Source of the DNA: Penium margaritaceum | Taxonomy: Eukaryota; Streptophyta; Zygnematophyceae; Desmidiales; Peniaceae | Direction: 5' to 3' | NCBI GenBank assembly: GCA_023375785.1 | Contig: SZWC01001570.1 | Location: 163,837 to 227,836 of the forward strand | DNA: 64,000 nucleotides | In this document: piece by piece, positions 10,110 to 23,040 of the stretch | Layout: the number at the start of each line of letters is the position of its first letter | Numbering within the stretch: the first letter of the stretch is position 1 | The notes under the pieces: generated by a model | The model's database searches: none | The model's input: the letters and a program-made list of their open reading frames with translations, nothing else | What the model was told of the DNA's origin: nothing | Made by a program: the position numbers and the translations under genes

Positions 10110-13100
10110 GAGCAAGCCAGAAAAAAGGTGGAGAAAGCCAGGGAAAGGTGGAGCAAGTCAGGGAAAGGTGAAGCAAGCCAGAGAAAGGTGGAGCAAGCCA
10201 GAGAACGGTGGAGCAAGCCAGAGAAAGGTAGAGCAAGACAGAGAATGGTGGAGTAAGCCAGGGAAAGGTGAAGCAAGCGAGGGAAAGGTGGAGCAATCCA
10301 GGGTAAGTTGGAGCAAGCCAGAGAAAGGTGGAACAAGCCACAAAAAAGTGGATTAAACAAGAGAACGATGTAGCAAGCCAGAGAACAGAAGAGCAAGATA
10401 GAGAACGGTTGAGCAAGCCAGAGAACGGTGAAGAAAGCCAGAGAAAGGTGGAGCAAGCAACAGAAAGGTGGAGCAAGCCAGAGAAAGGTGGAGCAAGCTA
10501 GATAATGGTGGAGCAAGGCAAAGAAAGGTGTAGCAAGGAAGAGAAATGTGGAGCAAGATAGATAATGATGGAGGAATGCATACAACGGTCGAGCAAGCTA
10601 GATAACGGTGGAGCCATCCAGAGAAAGGTGGAACAAGCCAAAGAAAGATGGAGAAAGCAAGAGAAAGATAGAGCAAGCCAAACAACAGTGGAGCAGGCCA
10701 GATAAAAGTGGAGCAAGCAAGAGAAAGGTGAAGGAAGCCACAGAAATGTGGACCAAGCCAGAGAATGGTGGAGAAACCCAGAGACTTGTGGCGCAGGCCA
10801 GAGAAAGGTGAAGCAAGCCAGAGAAAGGTGGAGCAAGCCAGGGCAAGGTGGAGCAAACTAGCGAAAGGTTGAGAAAGCTAGGAAAAGGTGGAGAAATCAA
10901 GAGAACGGTGGAGCAAGTCAGAGAACGGTGTAGAAGGCCAGAGAAAGGTAGAGCAAGACAGAGAAAGGTGGAGCAAGGGAGAGAACCATGGAGCAAACCG
11001 GACAAAGGTAGAACAAGCTAGAGATTGGTAGAGAAAGCCCGATAAAGATAGAGCAAGCAAGAGAAAGGTGGAGCAAGCCAGAGAGAGGTGGAGCAAGGCA
11101 GGGGAAGTTAGAGAAAGCCAGAGAATGGTGGAGCAAGCTAGAGAATGGTGGGGCAAGCCAGAGGAAGATGGAGCAAGCCAGAGAAAATTGATGCAAGCCA
11201 GAGAACTGTAGAGCAAGCCAGAGAGAGGTGGAACAAGCCTGAAAAAGATGGAGCAAGCTAGAGAAAGGTGGAGCAAGCCAGAGAACGTTGGAGCAAGTCA
11301 GAAAACTGTCGAGCAAACCAGAGAAAGATGGAACAGGCCAGGGAAAGGTGGAGCAAGCACGAGAACGGCGGAGTAAGCCAGTGAAAGGCGGAGTAAGCTA
11401 GAGAACGGTGGAGCAAGCCAGAGAAAGGTGGAGCAAGCCAGAGAAAGGTGGAGCAAGCCAGAGAAAGGTGGAGAAAGCCAGAGAAAGGTGGAGAAAATGA
11501 GGGAAAGGTGGAAGAAGTCAGAGAAAGGTGAAACAAGCAAGTGAACATTGAAGCATGCCAGAAAATGGTGGAGCAAGCCACAAAATGTTGGAGGACGCTA
11601 GATAAAGGTGGAGCAAGCCAAAGAAAGGTTGGGCAAGCCAGAGAAAAGTAGAGCAAGCCAGAGAACAATGGAGCAAGTCAGAAAACGGACAAGGAACCCA
11701 AAGAAACGTGGAGCAAGCCAGGGCAAGGTGGAGCAAGCCAGAGAAAGGTGGAGCAAGCCAAAGAAAGGTTGGGCAAGCCAGAGAAAAGTAGAGCAAGCCA
11801 GAGAACAATGGAGCAAGTCAGAAAACGGACAAGGAACCCAAAGAAACGTGGAGCAAGCCAGGGCAAGGTGGAGCAAGCCAGAGAACGGTGGAGCAAGCGA
11901 AAGAAAGGTGGAGTAAGCCAGAGAACAAGGGAGTAAGCCAGAGAAAGGTACAGCAAGACAGAGAAAGGTGAAGCAAGCCAGAGAATGGTAGAGAAAGCCA
12001 GAGAAAGGTGGAGCAAGCTAGAGAAAGGTGGAGCAAGCCGGAGAAAGGTGGAGCAACGGTTGACAAAGTCGCACAACCATCAAGCATGCCAGGGAAAGGT
12101 GGAGCAAGCCAAGGAAAGCTGGCGCAAGCCAGAGAACGGTGGAGCAAGCCAGAAAAAGGTGGAGTAAGCCAGAGAACGGTGGAGCAAGCCAGAGAAAGGT
12201 TGAGCCAGCCAGGGAAAGGTGGAGAAATAAAGAGAAAGGTGGAGCAAGCTAGAGAAAGGTGGACCAAGTCATGGAAAGGTTGAGGAAGCTAGAGGCAGGT
12301 GGAGTAAGCCAGAGATCAGTGGAGCAAGCCAGAAAGAGGTGGAGCAAGCCAGAGAACTGTGGAGCAACCTAAGGAAAGTTGGACCAAGCCAGAGAAAGGT
12401 GGAGTAAGCCAGAGATCAGTGGAGCAAGCCAGAAAGAGGTGGAGCAAGCCAGAGAACTGTGGAGCAACCTAAGGAAAGTTGGACCAAGCCAGAGAAAGGT
12501 GGAGCAAGCCGGGGAGAGGTGGAGAAATTCAGAGAAAGGTCGAGCAAGGCAGAGAAAGGTGGAGGAAGCAAGAGAACAGTGGAGCAAGCCAGAGAAATGT
12601 AGAGGAAGCAAAAGAAAGGTGGAGCAATCCAGAGAACGGTAGAGCAAGCCAGAGAAAGGAGGAGCAGGCCGGAGAAAGGTGGGGCAAGCCAAGGAAAGGT
12701 GGAGTAAGCCTGAAAAGGTAGAGCAAGCCAGAGAAAGGAGGAACATCCAGAGAAAGTTGGAGCAAGCCATGGAACGGTGGAGCCAGCCAGGAAACGGTGG
12801 AGCAAGCCACAGAACGGTGGAGCAAGCCAAGGAATAGTAAAGCAAGCCAGAGAACGGTTGAACAAGCCATAGAATGGTGGCGCAAGCCAGGAAAATGCGG
12901 AGCAAGCCACAGAAAGGTGGAAAAAGCCAAAGAAGAAGAAGCCAGTGAACAATGATGCAAGCCAGAGAAATAAGAGGCAAGCCAAAGAAAGGTGGAGCAT
13001 CCCAAAGAAAGATGGAGCAAGCCATGGAACGCTGGAGCAAGACAGAGAAGGGTGGAGCCAGACAGAGGACGTTGGAGCAAGCTACAGAAAAGTGGAGCAA

Positions 13101-16100
13101 GCCAGACAAGGGTGGAGCAAGGCATAAAAAGGTGGAGCAAGCCAGAGGAAGGTGGAGCAAGGCAAAGAACGGTGGAGAAAGGCAGGGAAAACAGGAGAAT
13201 GCCACAGAGCAATGGAGCAAGCCAATGAGCAGTAGAGCAAGCCAGGGAAAGTTGGACCAAGCCAGAGAAAGGTGGAGCAATAAAGAAAAATGTGGAACAT
13301 GCCAGGGAAAGGTGGAGCAAGCCAGGGAAAGGTCGAGCAAGCCAGAGAAAGGTATAGCGAGCCAGGGAAAGGTGGGGCAAGCCAAAGAAAGGTGGAGAAC
13401 GCCAGGGAGAGGTGGAAAAAGCCAGTGAAAGGTGGAGCAAGCCAGAGAACAGTGGACCAAGCCAAAGAAAGGTGGAGCAAGCCAGGGAAAGGTGGAGCAA
13501 GCCAGAGAAAGGCGGATCAAGCCAGAGGATGGTGGGCCATGCTGGAGAACGCTGGAGCAAGCCAGAGAGAGGTTGAACAAGCTAGTTAAATGTGCAGCAA
13601 GCCAGAGATTGGTGGAGCAAGCCAGAGAAAGGTGGAGAAAGCCAGATAAAGGTAGAGCAAGCCAGAGAAAGGTGGAGCAAGCCAGAGAAAGGTGAAGCAA
13701 GACAGACAAAGGTGGAGGAAACCAGAGAACGGTAGAGCAACCCAGAGAAAGGTGGAGCAAGCCATAGAAAGGTGCAGCAAGCCAGGGAAAGCTGGAGCAA
13801 GCCAGAGAATGGTGGAGCAAGCCAGAGAATGGTGGAGTAAGCTAGAGAACAATAGAGTAAGCCAGAGAAGGGCACAGCAAGACAGAGAAAGGTGAAGCAA
13901 GTCAGAGAATGGTAGAGCAAGCAAGAGAAAGGTGGAGAAAGCTAGAGAAAGATGGAGCAAGCGATAGAAATTTGAGGATGCCAGAGAAGGACGGAGCAGG
14001 CTAGAGAAAGGTGGAGAAAGCCGGAGAAAGGTGGAGCAAGTCAGGGAAAGGTGGCGCAAGTCAGAGAACGGTGGAGCAAGCCAAAGAAAGGTGGAGTAAG
14101 CCAGAGAATGGTGGAGCAAGCGAGATAAAGGTTGAGCAAGCCAGGGAAAGGTGGAGAAAGCCAGAGAAATGTGGAGCAAGCTAGAGAAAGGTGGAGCAAG
14201 TCATGGAAAGGTGGGGCAAGCCAGACACAGGTGGAGTAAGCCAGAGATCGGTGGAGCAAGCCAGAAAATGACGGAGCAAGTCAGAGAACGGCGGAGCAAG
14301 CTAGGGAAAGGGGGAGCAAGCCAGAGAAAGGTGGAGGAAGCTAGGTAAAGTGGAGCAAGTCAGAGAAAGGTGGAGCAAGTCAGAGAACGGCGGAGCAAGC
14401 TAGGGAAAGGGGGAGCAAGCCAGAGAAAGGTGGAGGAAGCTAGGTAAAGTGGAGCAAGTCAGAGAAAGGTGGAGCAAGCCAGAAAAAGGTGGAGCGAGCA
14501 AGGGAACAGTGGAGCAAGCCAGAGAATAGTAGAAGAACCAAGAGAACAGTGGAGCATGTTAGAGAATGGTTGCGCAAGCCAAACAAAGCAGGAGCAAGCC
14601 AGAGAACGGTGGAGCAAGCCAGAGAATAGTAGAAGAACCAAGAGAACAGTGGAGCATGTTAGAGAATGGTTGCGCAAGCCAAACAAAGCAGGAGCAAGCC
14701 AGAGAACGGTGGAGATGGTCAGAGAGCATTGGAGCAAGCCAGAGTGCAGTGGAGAAATCCAGAGAACGGTCCGGCAAACCAGAGAATGGTGGATCAAGCC
14801 AGAAAGAGGTGGAGCAAGCCATAGAGTGTGGAACAAGTCAAAGAAGGAGGCAGAGAACAATGGAGCAAGCAAGAAAAAGGAGAAGCAAGCCAAAGGAAGG
14901 TGGAGCATGTCAAAGAAAGGTGGAGCAAGCCATGGAACGTTGGAGCAAGCAAGAGAACGGTGGAGGAAGACAGAGGACGTTGGAGCAAGCCACAGAACAG
15001 TGGAGCAAGCCAGAGAAAGTTGGAGCAAGGCATAAAAAAGTGGAACAAGCCAGGGAAAGGTGGAGCAAGCCAGAGAACGTTGGAGCAAGGCAGGGAAAAG
15101 TGGAGCAAGCCAGATATCAATAAAGCAAGCCAGAGAGCAGTGGAGAAAGCCAGGGAAAGATGGACCAAGCCAAAGAAAGGTGGAAAAATCCAGAGAGATG
15201 TGGAGCATGCCAGGGAATGGTGGAGCAAGCCAGGGAAAGGTCGAGCAAGCCAGAGAAAGATAAAGCAAGCCAGGGAAAGATGGGGCAAGCCAAAGAAAAG
15301 TGGAGCAAGCGAGGGAAAGATGGAGCAAGCAAGAGAAAGGTGGAGCAAGCCAGTAAAAGGCAGAACAAGCCAGAAAACAGTGAAGCAAGCCTGAGAAAGG
15401 TGGAGTAAGCCGGGGAAAGGTGAAGTGGGCTTGAGTTAGGTGGATCAAGCCAGAGAACGGTGGAATAAGCTGGAGAACACTGGAGCAAGCCAGAGAATAG
15501 TGGAGTAAGCCAGAGAGAGTTGAAGCAAGCTAGTGAAAGGTGCACCAAGCCTGAGATTGGTGGAGCAACCCAGAAAACGGTGGAGCAAGCCAGAAAAAGG
15601 TGGAGCAACCGAGATAAAGGTAGAGCAAGCCAGAGAAAGGTGGAGTAATGCAGAGGAAGTTGGAGCAAGCCAGGGAAAGGTGGAGAAAGCCGGAGAACAG
15701 TGGAGCAACCCAGAAAACGGTGGAGCAAGCCAGAAAAAGGTGGAGCAACCGAGATAAAGGTAGAGCAAGCCAGAGAAAGGTGGAGTAATGCAGAGGAAGT
15801 TGGAGCAAGCCAGGGAAAGGTGGAGAAAGCCGGAGAACAGTGGAGCAACCCAGCGACAGGTGCAGCAAGCCAGAAAAAGGTGGAGCAAGCCATACAAAGG
15901 TAAAGCAAGCCAGAGAACGGTGGAGCAAGCCGTAGAAAGGAGGAGCAATCCACAGAATGGTGGAGCAAACCAGAGAAAGGTTGAGCAAACCAGAGAACAG
16001 TGGAGCAAGTTAGAAAACGGTCGAGCAAGCCAGGGAAAGGTGGAGCAAGCCGGAGAATGTAGAGTAAGTCAGAGAAAGGTGGACTAAGCCAGAGAACGGT

Positions 16101-19100
16101 AGAGCAAGCTGGAGAAATGTCGAGCAAGCCAGAAGAAGGTGGAGCAAGCTAAACAACGGTGGAGCAAGCCAAATAATAGCGGAGCAAGCCAGAGAGAGGT
16201 GGAGCAAGCAAGAGCAAGGTGTAGCAAGCCAGGAAAAGGTTGAGCACGCCAGAGAAAAATGGAGCAAGCCAGAGAAAGGTGGAGCAAGCAAGAGAATGGT
16301 TAAGCAAGTCAAAGAACGGTGGAGCAAGCAAGAGAACGGTGGAGCAAGCCAGACAAAGGTGGAGTAAGATAGAGATAGGCACAGCAAGCCAGAGTAAGGT
16401 CGAGCAAGCCAGAGAAAGGTGGAGCAAGCAAAAGAAAGCTGGAGCAAACCAGAAAATGGTGGAGCAAGCCAGTGAAAGGCTGAGCTAAGCCAGGGAAAGG
16501 TGGAGAAAGCCAGAGAAAGGTGGAGCAAGCCAGAGACAGGTGGAGTAAGCCTGGGAACGTTTAAGCAAGCCAGGGAACAGTGGAGCAAGGCAGGGAACGG
16601 TGGAGCAAGCCAGAGAAAGGTGGAGCAAGCCAGGGAAAGGTGGACCAAGACAGAGAAAGGTGGTACAAGCGAGAGAAAGGTGGTGCAAACTAGGGAAAGG
16701 CTAAGCAAGCCAATAAAAGGTAGAGCCAGCAGGGGAAATTGTAGCAAGCTAGAGAAAGGTGGAGTAGGCCAGGGAAAGGTGGAGCAAGCCAGAGAACGGT
16801 GGAGCAAACCAGAGAACGGTGGAGCAGGCAAGAGAAAGCTAAAGCAAGCCAGAGAAAGGTGGAGCATGACAGGGAAAGGTGGAGCAAGCGAGGGAAAGGT
16901 GGAGCAAGCCAGAGATCTGTAGAGCAAGCCAGAGAAAGGTGGAGCAAGCCAGAGAATAGTGAAGCAAGCCAGAGAAAGGTGGAGCAGGGCAGAGGAGGGT
17001 GGAGCAAGCAAGAGAAAAGTGGAGCAAGCCAGAGAAAGGTGGAGTAAGCCAGGGAAAGGTGGAGCAAGCCAGGAAACGGTGGAGCACACCAGAGAACGGT
17101 GGAGCAAACCAGAGGAAGAATGAGCAAGCCAGAGAAAGGTGAAGAAAATAAAATAATGGTGGAGCAAGCCAGAAAAGGTGGTGCAAGCCAGAGAACGGTG
17201 GAGCCAGCCAGAAAACAGTAGAACAAGCCATAGAAAGGTGGAGAAATCCAGGGAAAGGTGGAGCAAGCTAGAGAACAAAGGAGCAAGTCAGAGAAAGATG
17301 ATGCAAGCCAGAGAACATGGGAGCAAGCCAGAATAAGGTGGGGCAAGCCAGAGAAAGGTGGAGCAAGCCAGAGAAAGGTTGAGCAAGCCAGGGAAAGGTG
17401 AAGCAAGTCAGGGAAAGGTGGAGCAATCCAGAGAAAGGTGGAGCAAGCCAGAGAAAGGTGGAGCAAGCCAGAGAAAGGTTGAGCAAGCCAGGGAAAGGTG
17501 AAGCAAGTCAGGGAAAGGTGGAGCAATCCAGAGAAAGGTGGAGCAAGCAATAGAATGGTGGAGTAAGCGAGAGAAAGGTAGAGCAAGACAGCGAATGGTT
17601 GAGCAAGCCAGGGAAAGGTGGAGCAAGCCAGGGCAAGGCGGAGCAAGCCAGGGAAAGTTGGAGCAAGCCAGAGAAAGGTGGAGCAAGCCACAGAAAGGTG
17701 GAGCAAGCAAGAGAATGGTGTAGCAATCCAGAGAACAGTAGGGCAAATTAGAGAGCGGTGGAGCAAGCCAGAGAACGGTGAAGCAAGCCAGAGAAAGGTG
17801 GAACAAGCTAGAGAAAGGTGGAGTTAGCCAGGGAAAGATGGAGCAAGCCAGAGAACGGTGGAGCAAGCCAGAGAACGGTGAAGCAAGCCAGAGAAAGGTG
17901 GAACAAGCTAGAGAAAGGTGGAGTTAGCCAGGGAAAGATGGAGCAAGCCAGAGAACGGTGGAGCAAGTCAGAAAACGGTCGAGCAAGCCAGAGAAAGATG
18001 GAGCAAGACAGGAAAAAGTGGAGCAAGCAAGAGAACGATTGAGTAAGCCAGTGAAAGGCGGGGTAAGCGAGAGAACGGCGGAGAAAGCTATAGAAAGGTG
18101 GAGCAAGCCAGAGAAAGGTGAATCAAGCCAGGGAAAGGTGGAGGAAGCCAGAGAACTGTGGAGCAAGTCAGAGAAAGGTGGAGTAAGCTAAAGAACGGTT
18201 GAGCAAGCCAGAGAAAGGTGAATCAAGCCAGGGAAAGGTGGAGGAAGCCAGAGAACTGTGGAGCAAGTCAGAGAAAGGTGGAGTAAGCTAAAGAACGGTT
18301 GAGCAAGCCAGAGAAAAGTTGAACAAGCTAGAGTGAAGGTGAGAAAGCCAGAGAAAGGTGGAGCAAGCTAGAGAAAGGTGGAGCAAGTCATGGAAAGGTG
18401 GAGCAAGCCAGAGACAGGTGGAGTAAGCGAGAGACTGGTGGAGCCAGCCAGAAAAAGGTGCAGCAAGCCGGAGAAGGGTAGAGCAAGCTAGGGTTTCCTG
18501 GAGCAAGCCAGAGAAAGGTAAAGCAAGCCATCGAAAGGTGGAGCAAATCAGTGTAAGGTTGAGCAAGCCAGAGAAAGCTGTAGCAAGGAAGAGAACAGTG
18601 GAGCAAGCCAGAAAATGGTATGGCAAGCAAGAGAACGGTAACTCAGGCTAGAAAACGGTGGAGCAAGCCAGAGAAAGGAGGAGCAAGCCGGAGAAAGGTG
18701 AGGCAAGCCAAGGAAAGGTGGAGAAAGCCAGAAAAGGTGGAGCAAGGCAAAGAAACTTGGAGCAAGCCTAAAAAAGGTGGAGCAAGCCAGGGAAATGTTG
18801 AGCAAGCCAGAGAAAAGTAGATCAAGCCAGAGAACGGGGGAACAAGCCACAGAATGCTGGAGCAAGCCAGATAATAGTGGAGCAAGCCATAGAGAGGTGA
18901 AGCAAGCCAGAGATTGATGGAGCAAGCAAGAGAACGGTGGAGTAGGGCACAGAAAGGTGGAGCAAGCCAGATAAAGGTAGAGCAAGCCAGAGAAAGGTGG
19001 AGCAAGCCAGAGAAAGGTGAAGCAAGCCAGGGAAAGGTAGAGCAAGCCACAGAACGGTGGAGCAACCCATAGAAAGGTAGAGCAAGCCAGATAAAGGTGG

Positions 19101-21074
19101 AGCAAGCCAGAGAAAGGTGGAGCAAGCCAGAGAAAGGTGAAGCAAGCCAGGGAAAGGTAGAGCAAGCCACAGAACGGTGGAGCAACCCATAGAAAGGTAG
19201 AGCAAGCCAGATAAAGGTGGAGCAAGCCAGGCAAAGGTGGAGCAAGCCAGAGAACGATGGATCAAGCCTCAGAAAGGTAGAGTAAGCCAGAGAATGGTAG
19301 AGTAAAACAGAGAAAGGTAGAACAAGACAGAAAAAGGTGAAGCCAGCCAGAGATTGGTAGAGCAAGCCAGAAGGTGAAGCAAGCTAGAGAAAGGTGGAGC
19401 AAGCCGGAGAAATGTGGAGCAAGCAAGAGAACGGTGGAGCGAGTTGCAGAACGGTCAAGCTAGCCAGAGAAAGGTGGAGCAAGCCAGGAAAAGGTGGCGC
19501 AAGCCAGAGAATGGTGGAGCAAGCCAGTGAAAGGTGGAGTAAGCCAGAGAACGCTGGAGGAAGCTAGAGAAAGGTGCAGCAAGTCATGGAAAGGTGGAGC
19601 AAGCCAGAGACAGATGGAGTAAGCCAGAGATTGGTGAAGCAAGCCAGAAAAAGGTGGAGCAAGCCAGAGAACAGTGGAGCAAGCTAGGGATAGGTTGAGC
19701 AAGCCAGACAAAGGTGGAGCAAGCCAGGGAAAGGTGGAGCAAGTCAGGGAAAGGTGGAGCAAGCCAGAGAAAGGTAGAGCAAGCAAGAGAACAGTGGAGC
19801 AATCCAGAAAACAGTAGAGGAAGCGAAAGAACGTTGGAGCGAGCCAAAGAATGGTGGATCAATCCAGAGAAAGGAGGAGCAAGCCGGAAGAAGGTGGGGC
19901 AAGTAGAGGAATGTGGCGAAAGCCAGAAACATTCGAGCAAGGCAGAGAAATGTAGAACAAGCCTGAGGAAGGTGGAGCAAGCCAGAGAACGGCGGAGGAT
20001 TCAAGAGAACGATGGAGCAAACCAGAGAACAGTAGAGCAAGCCAGAGAAAGGAGAAGCAAGCCGGAGAACAGTGGAGCAAGCCAGAGAACGGCCGAGCAA
20101 ACCAGAGAATGGTGGAGCAAGCCGGAAAAAGGTGGAGCAGGCCATAGAAAGGTGGAACAAGAAAAAGAAGAAGGAGCCAGAGAACAATGGAGCAAGCCAG
20201 AGAAAGGAGAAGTAAGCCAAAGACAGGTATAGCAAGCCAAAGAAAGGTCGAGCTAGCCATGGAACGTTGGATCAAGCACGAGAACCGTGGAGCAAGACAG
20301 AGGACGTTGGAGCAAGCCAGAGAAAGGTGGAGCAAGGCATGAAAAGGTGGAGCAAGCCAGAGAAAGGTGAAGCAAGCCAGAGAACGGTGGAGCAAGGCAT
20401 GAAAAGGTGGAGCAAGCCAGAGAAAGGTGAAGCAAGCCAGAGAACGGTGGAGCAAGGCCGGGAAAAGTAGAGCAAGGACGAGAGCGATGGAGCAAGGAAG
20501 AGAGGAGTGGAGCAAGCCAGGGAAAGTTGGACCAAGCCAGAGAAAGGTGGAGCAATCCAAAGAAAGGTGGAGCATGCCAGGGAAAGGTGGAGCAAGCCAG
20601 GGAAAGGTCGAGCATGCCAGAGAAAGGTGGAGCAAGCCAAGTAAAGTTGGGGCTAGCCAAAGAAAGGTGGAGCATGCCAGGGAAAGGTGGAGCAAGCCAG
20701 GGAAAGGTCGAGCATGCCAGAGAAAGGTGGAGCAAGCCAAGTAAAGTTGGGGCTAGCCAAAGAAAGGTGGAGTAATCAAGGGAAAGGTGGACAAAGCAAG
20801 AGAAAGGTGGAGCATGCAAGAGAAAAGTGGATCAAGCCAGAAAAACGCAGAGCAAGCCAGAGAACAATGAAACAAGCCTGAGAAAGGTGGAGCAAGCCAG
20901 GGAAAGGTGGAGTAAGCCAGAGAAAGGTGGATCAAGCCAGAGAACAGTGGTGCAAGCCGGAGAATGCTGGAGCAAGCCAAAGAATAGTGGAGCAAGCCAT
21001 AGAAAGGTTGAGCAAGCTAGTGAAAATTGCAGCAAGCCAGAGATTGGTGGAGCAAGCCAGAGAACGATGGGGTA
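10110..21074. repeat. 20-bp minisatellite array, block 2
   Basis: Continuation of the same 20-bp repeat, about 548 units. Characteristic variant units recur in fixed order, showing a higher-order repeat (see findings). Exact two-copy duplications of 5-7 units are frequent, for example 12301-12400 with 12401-12500, and a 140-base period at 11621 and 11761. Several spots (about 12925, 14845, 20160) hold short AAGAAG-rich inserts that break the 20-base phase. Confidence 0.97.
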
Positions 21075-21136
21075 TGTTGGAATGATGCTCCTCACCATGG
21101 CAGGAGTGACTCCAAAAAGGAACACCAAAAATACAA

Positions 21137-21208
21137 GCCTTAGTGGCTTAGTGGTCAATGGTGTCCACCTCTAGAGGCAAGGGCCTGGGTTCAAGTCCCA
21201 CAAGATGA
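21137..21208 (+). promoter_or_regulatory. tRNA-like segment with A and B boxes in LTR C
   Basis: A box TGGCTTAGTGG at 21144-21154 and B box GGTTCAAGTCC at 21188-21198, a perfect match to GGTTCRANYCC. Their starts are 44 bases apart, the spacing of tRNA genes (positions 8 and 52). The T stem is mostly paired, the acceptor stem is not, so this is not a working tRNA gene. A SINE-type RNA polymerase III promoter captured by the LTR is the likely reading. The 3' LTR copy has its A box at 24551-24561 and B box at 24595-24605. Confidence 0.65.
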
Positions 21209-21324
21209 AATTCTGTCCTGCCTCAAGGGAGATGGAAAACAGATGCCAGGAAGCTAGCTCAATCTCTAGAGTTCCTCTTTAAGTTTCTACAAGGCCAGGT
21301 GAGGGTCCAGCAAGGTGGCGCACC

Positions 21325-21440
21325 TTCTAGAAGGGGTGACTTGTCCTACAAGGCATCTAGAAGTGTCTTGGTCTTCTGGACACCTTTCCTCCTACTAGAA
21401 GCAAGCTGAGGAATCTAGGAAGGGGCAGAAGCTTCTAGAG
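21325..21440 (+). promoter_or_regulatory. Heat-shock-element-like motifs in LTR C
   Basis: TTCTAGAA at 21325-21332 fits TTCnnGAA, and GAAGCTTCTAGAG at 21428-21440 fits three alternating units (GAAnnTTCnnGAg). Both are conserved in the 3' LTR (24732-24739 and 24835-24847). They lie 130-245 bases upstream of the TATA box. Heat response is known for the Arabidopsis copia element ONSEN through such sites; here it is inferred. Confidence 0.55.
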
Positions 21441-21568
21441 GAGGGAAGGGATGCCTTCCTAGGTGGGAAAAGGACAGCCTACCAAGGGCCACTCTAGAAG
21501 CCATAGAATCTGCTAGGAAGCTTCAAATCCGGCATGCTTTGGTGTTCTGGAAAGCTTAAATCAGTGGC

Positions 21569-21574
21569 TATAAA
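21569..21574 (+). promoter_or_regulatory. TATA box of LTR C
   Basis: TATAAA in the 5' LTR, about 205 bases before its end, a normal U3/R position. The 3' LTR reads TAGAAA at the matching place (about 24976), so only the 5' copy keeps the box. Confidence 0.6.
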
Positions 21575-21776
21575 GTTCCACTGCTTGGGAACCTTGATAA
21601 AGATCACATTCCCAGTAAATTCAGGCCAAAACTGTTGCCTCAATCTCTGACCAGTTTTCTGCCATCCTTGGAACCAGTTGTCTCCCAAGTTTCAGTCTCT
21701 CCAAAAACAGTTGGTGGTGTGAACCAGCCACTGCTAGGGACCCTCCAGGGTGCACACTCACCTTCAAGCCAACAAA

Positions 21777-21791
21777 GGGTTATGGGCCCAC
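21777..21791 (+). promoter_or_regulatory. Primer binding site, element C
   Basis: GGGTTATGGGCCCAC, two bases after the LTR. It is the exact complement of nucleotides 27-41 of plant initiator tRNA-Met. Confidence 0.85.
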
Positions 21792-21842
21792 GCCTTTAAG
21801 GGGTTCAAAGCCAGCTTGATTTCACGCTCCCAACAGCAAGAC

Positions 21843-23040
21843 ATGGTAACCAGCGAGCAAGAGAGCAGCCGCGCTATCCTTAAGTTTGATGGGACAGGCT
21901 TTGCCTTGTGGAGGTGGCAGTTTGAGGTCTTCCTCGACGACAAGGGACTGCTTGAGCTTGTAAAAGTTGATGAGACTGCTCCGCCAGAGATTGCAACGGC
22001 TGAGGTGAAGGAGGCATACAAGAAGTGCAAAAAAAAGGCGTTGGCGCTCCTTGTGTCTGTGTTATGCTCACCACAACTTGGGCACATCCAAGAATGCACC
22101 ATGGCCGCAGACGCATGGTCAAACAGCTCGTCACCCTCCGAGCCAACAAAGGCGACAACATCATGGAGATCATGGAGCAGATTGAGTCGCTCACAGCGTA
22201 GTGCGTGGCCACGGATTGGGAGGTTGACTCTCAGTTGCAAGCTATGATCCTCCTTCTGGCCTTGCCAGACAGTTGGAGTCCCAAAATCACAGTCCTTGGT
22301 GGCTGGCCTTCCGACGAGCTAAAGTACCCGAATGTTGCTGAGTATGTGCGCAATAAGTGGATGCGAGGTGGCGGTCGAGAGAGTGCAGTGGCATCAAGTT
22401 CAGCTTACACGGTTCATCCTCAAAGTGGAGGCCGAGGCGAGAAGTGGAAGGGTGCCAAACAAGGCACCAAGAAGGATGAGAAGAAGGGGAAGTGCTCCAA
22501 CTGCGGCAAGGAGGGCCACTATGCGCGCAACTATCCCAAGAAGAAAACAGATCGGTCGCAGCGGAGCGGGAAGAAAGATGAGCACGCCCTTATGGCGTAC
22601 AACTCCACCAACTTGAAAGGTCCAGGAGTTTCTTTCATTGACTCCGGATCAGGCTGCCACACGCAATGCAATAGGGCGGCATTTGTCACCTACGGCGCCT
22701 CGGAGAGACGCATGATGGTGGCCAATGGAAAAACAAAGGTGGCCGCTGGTGAGGGTAACGTCCGCATTGAGTCAATTGTGGATGGCAAACCTGTCACGAG
22801 CACTATCTACGATGTGCTGCATATGCCCAACTTTGGGGCAAACCTGCTCTCCGTCAGCCGCCTTACCGACAAGGGACTTGAGGTGCTCTTTACAAAGAAG
22901 GAGGCCGTCATCCGCAAAGAGGGCAAAGGTGAGGTGACAGCGCGTGCCAAGAGGGAGGAGGACTTGTACCTGCTATGCGCAAGATCCTCGACAGCCGGGT
23001 GGGGTCCGACGCCGCCAATCTTGCAACGAAGGATGGAGGA
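21843..23040 (+). pseudogene. Element C gag and protease
   Basis: ATG at 21843 gives MVTSEQESSRAILKFDG. Gag is normal to TMAADAW (about 22116), then about 55 bases present in element A (the KKLCTIYQSTN region) are missing, which shifts the frame from 0 to 2. Reading resumes as LVTLRANKGDN, meets a TAG near 22199, and continues as ATDWEVDSQLQ. The zinc knuckle at 22493-22534 is CSNCGKEGHYARNY, so the last Cys is Tyr. Protease has IDSGSG and NFGANLLSVS. A second frameshift near 22975 separates it from integrase. Confidence 0.9.

Larger units (their letters stand above)
21075..21774 (+). mobile_element. 5' LTR of element C
   Basis: 700 bp, TGTTGGAATGAT to GCCAACA. In order it carries a tRNA-like A and B box pair (21144-21198), heat-shock-element-like motifs (21325-21332 and 21428-21440) and a TATA box (21569-21574), then about 200 bases to the LTR end. 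The 3' LTR has the same length and shares all modules except the TATA box. Confidence 0.95.

Noticed and set aside
21137-21208. A functional tRNA gene
   Set aside because: A and B boxes are good but the acceptor stem does not pair, and the segment is repeated in both LTRs as part of the element.
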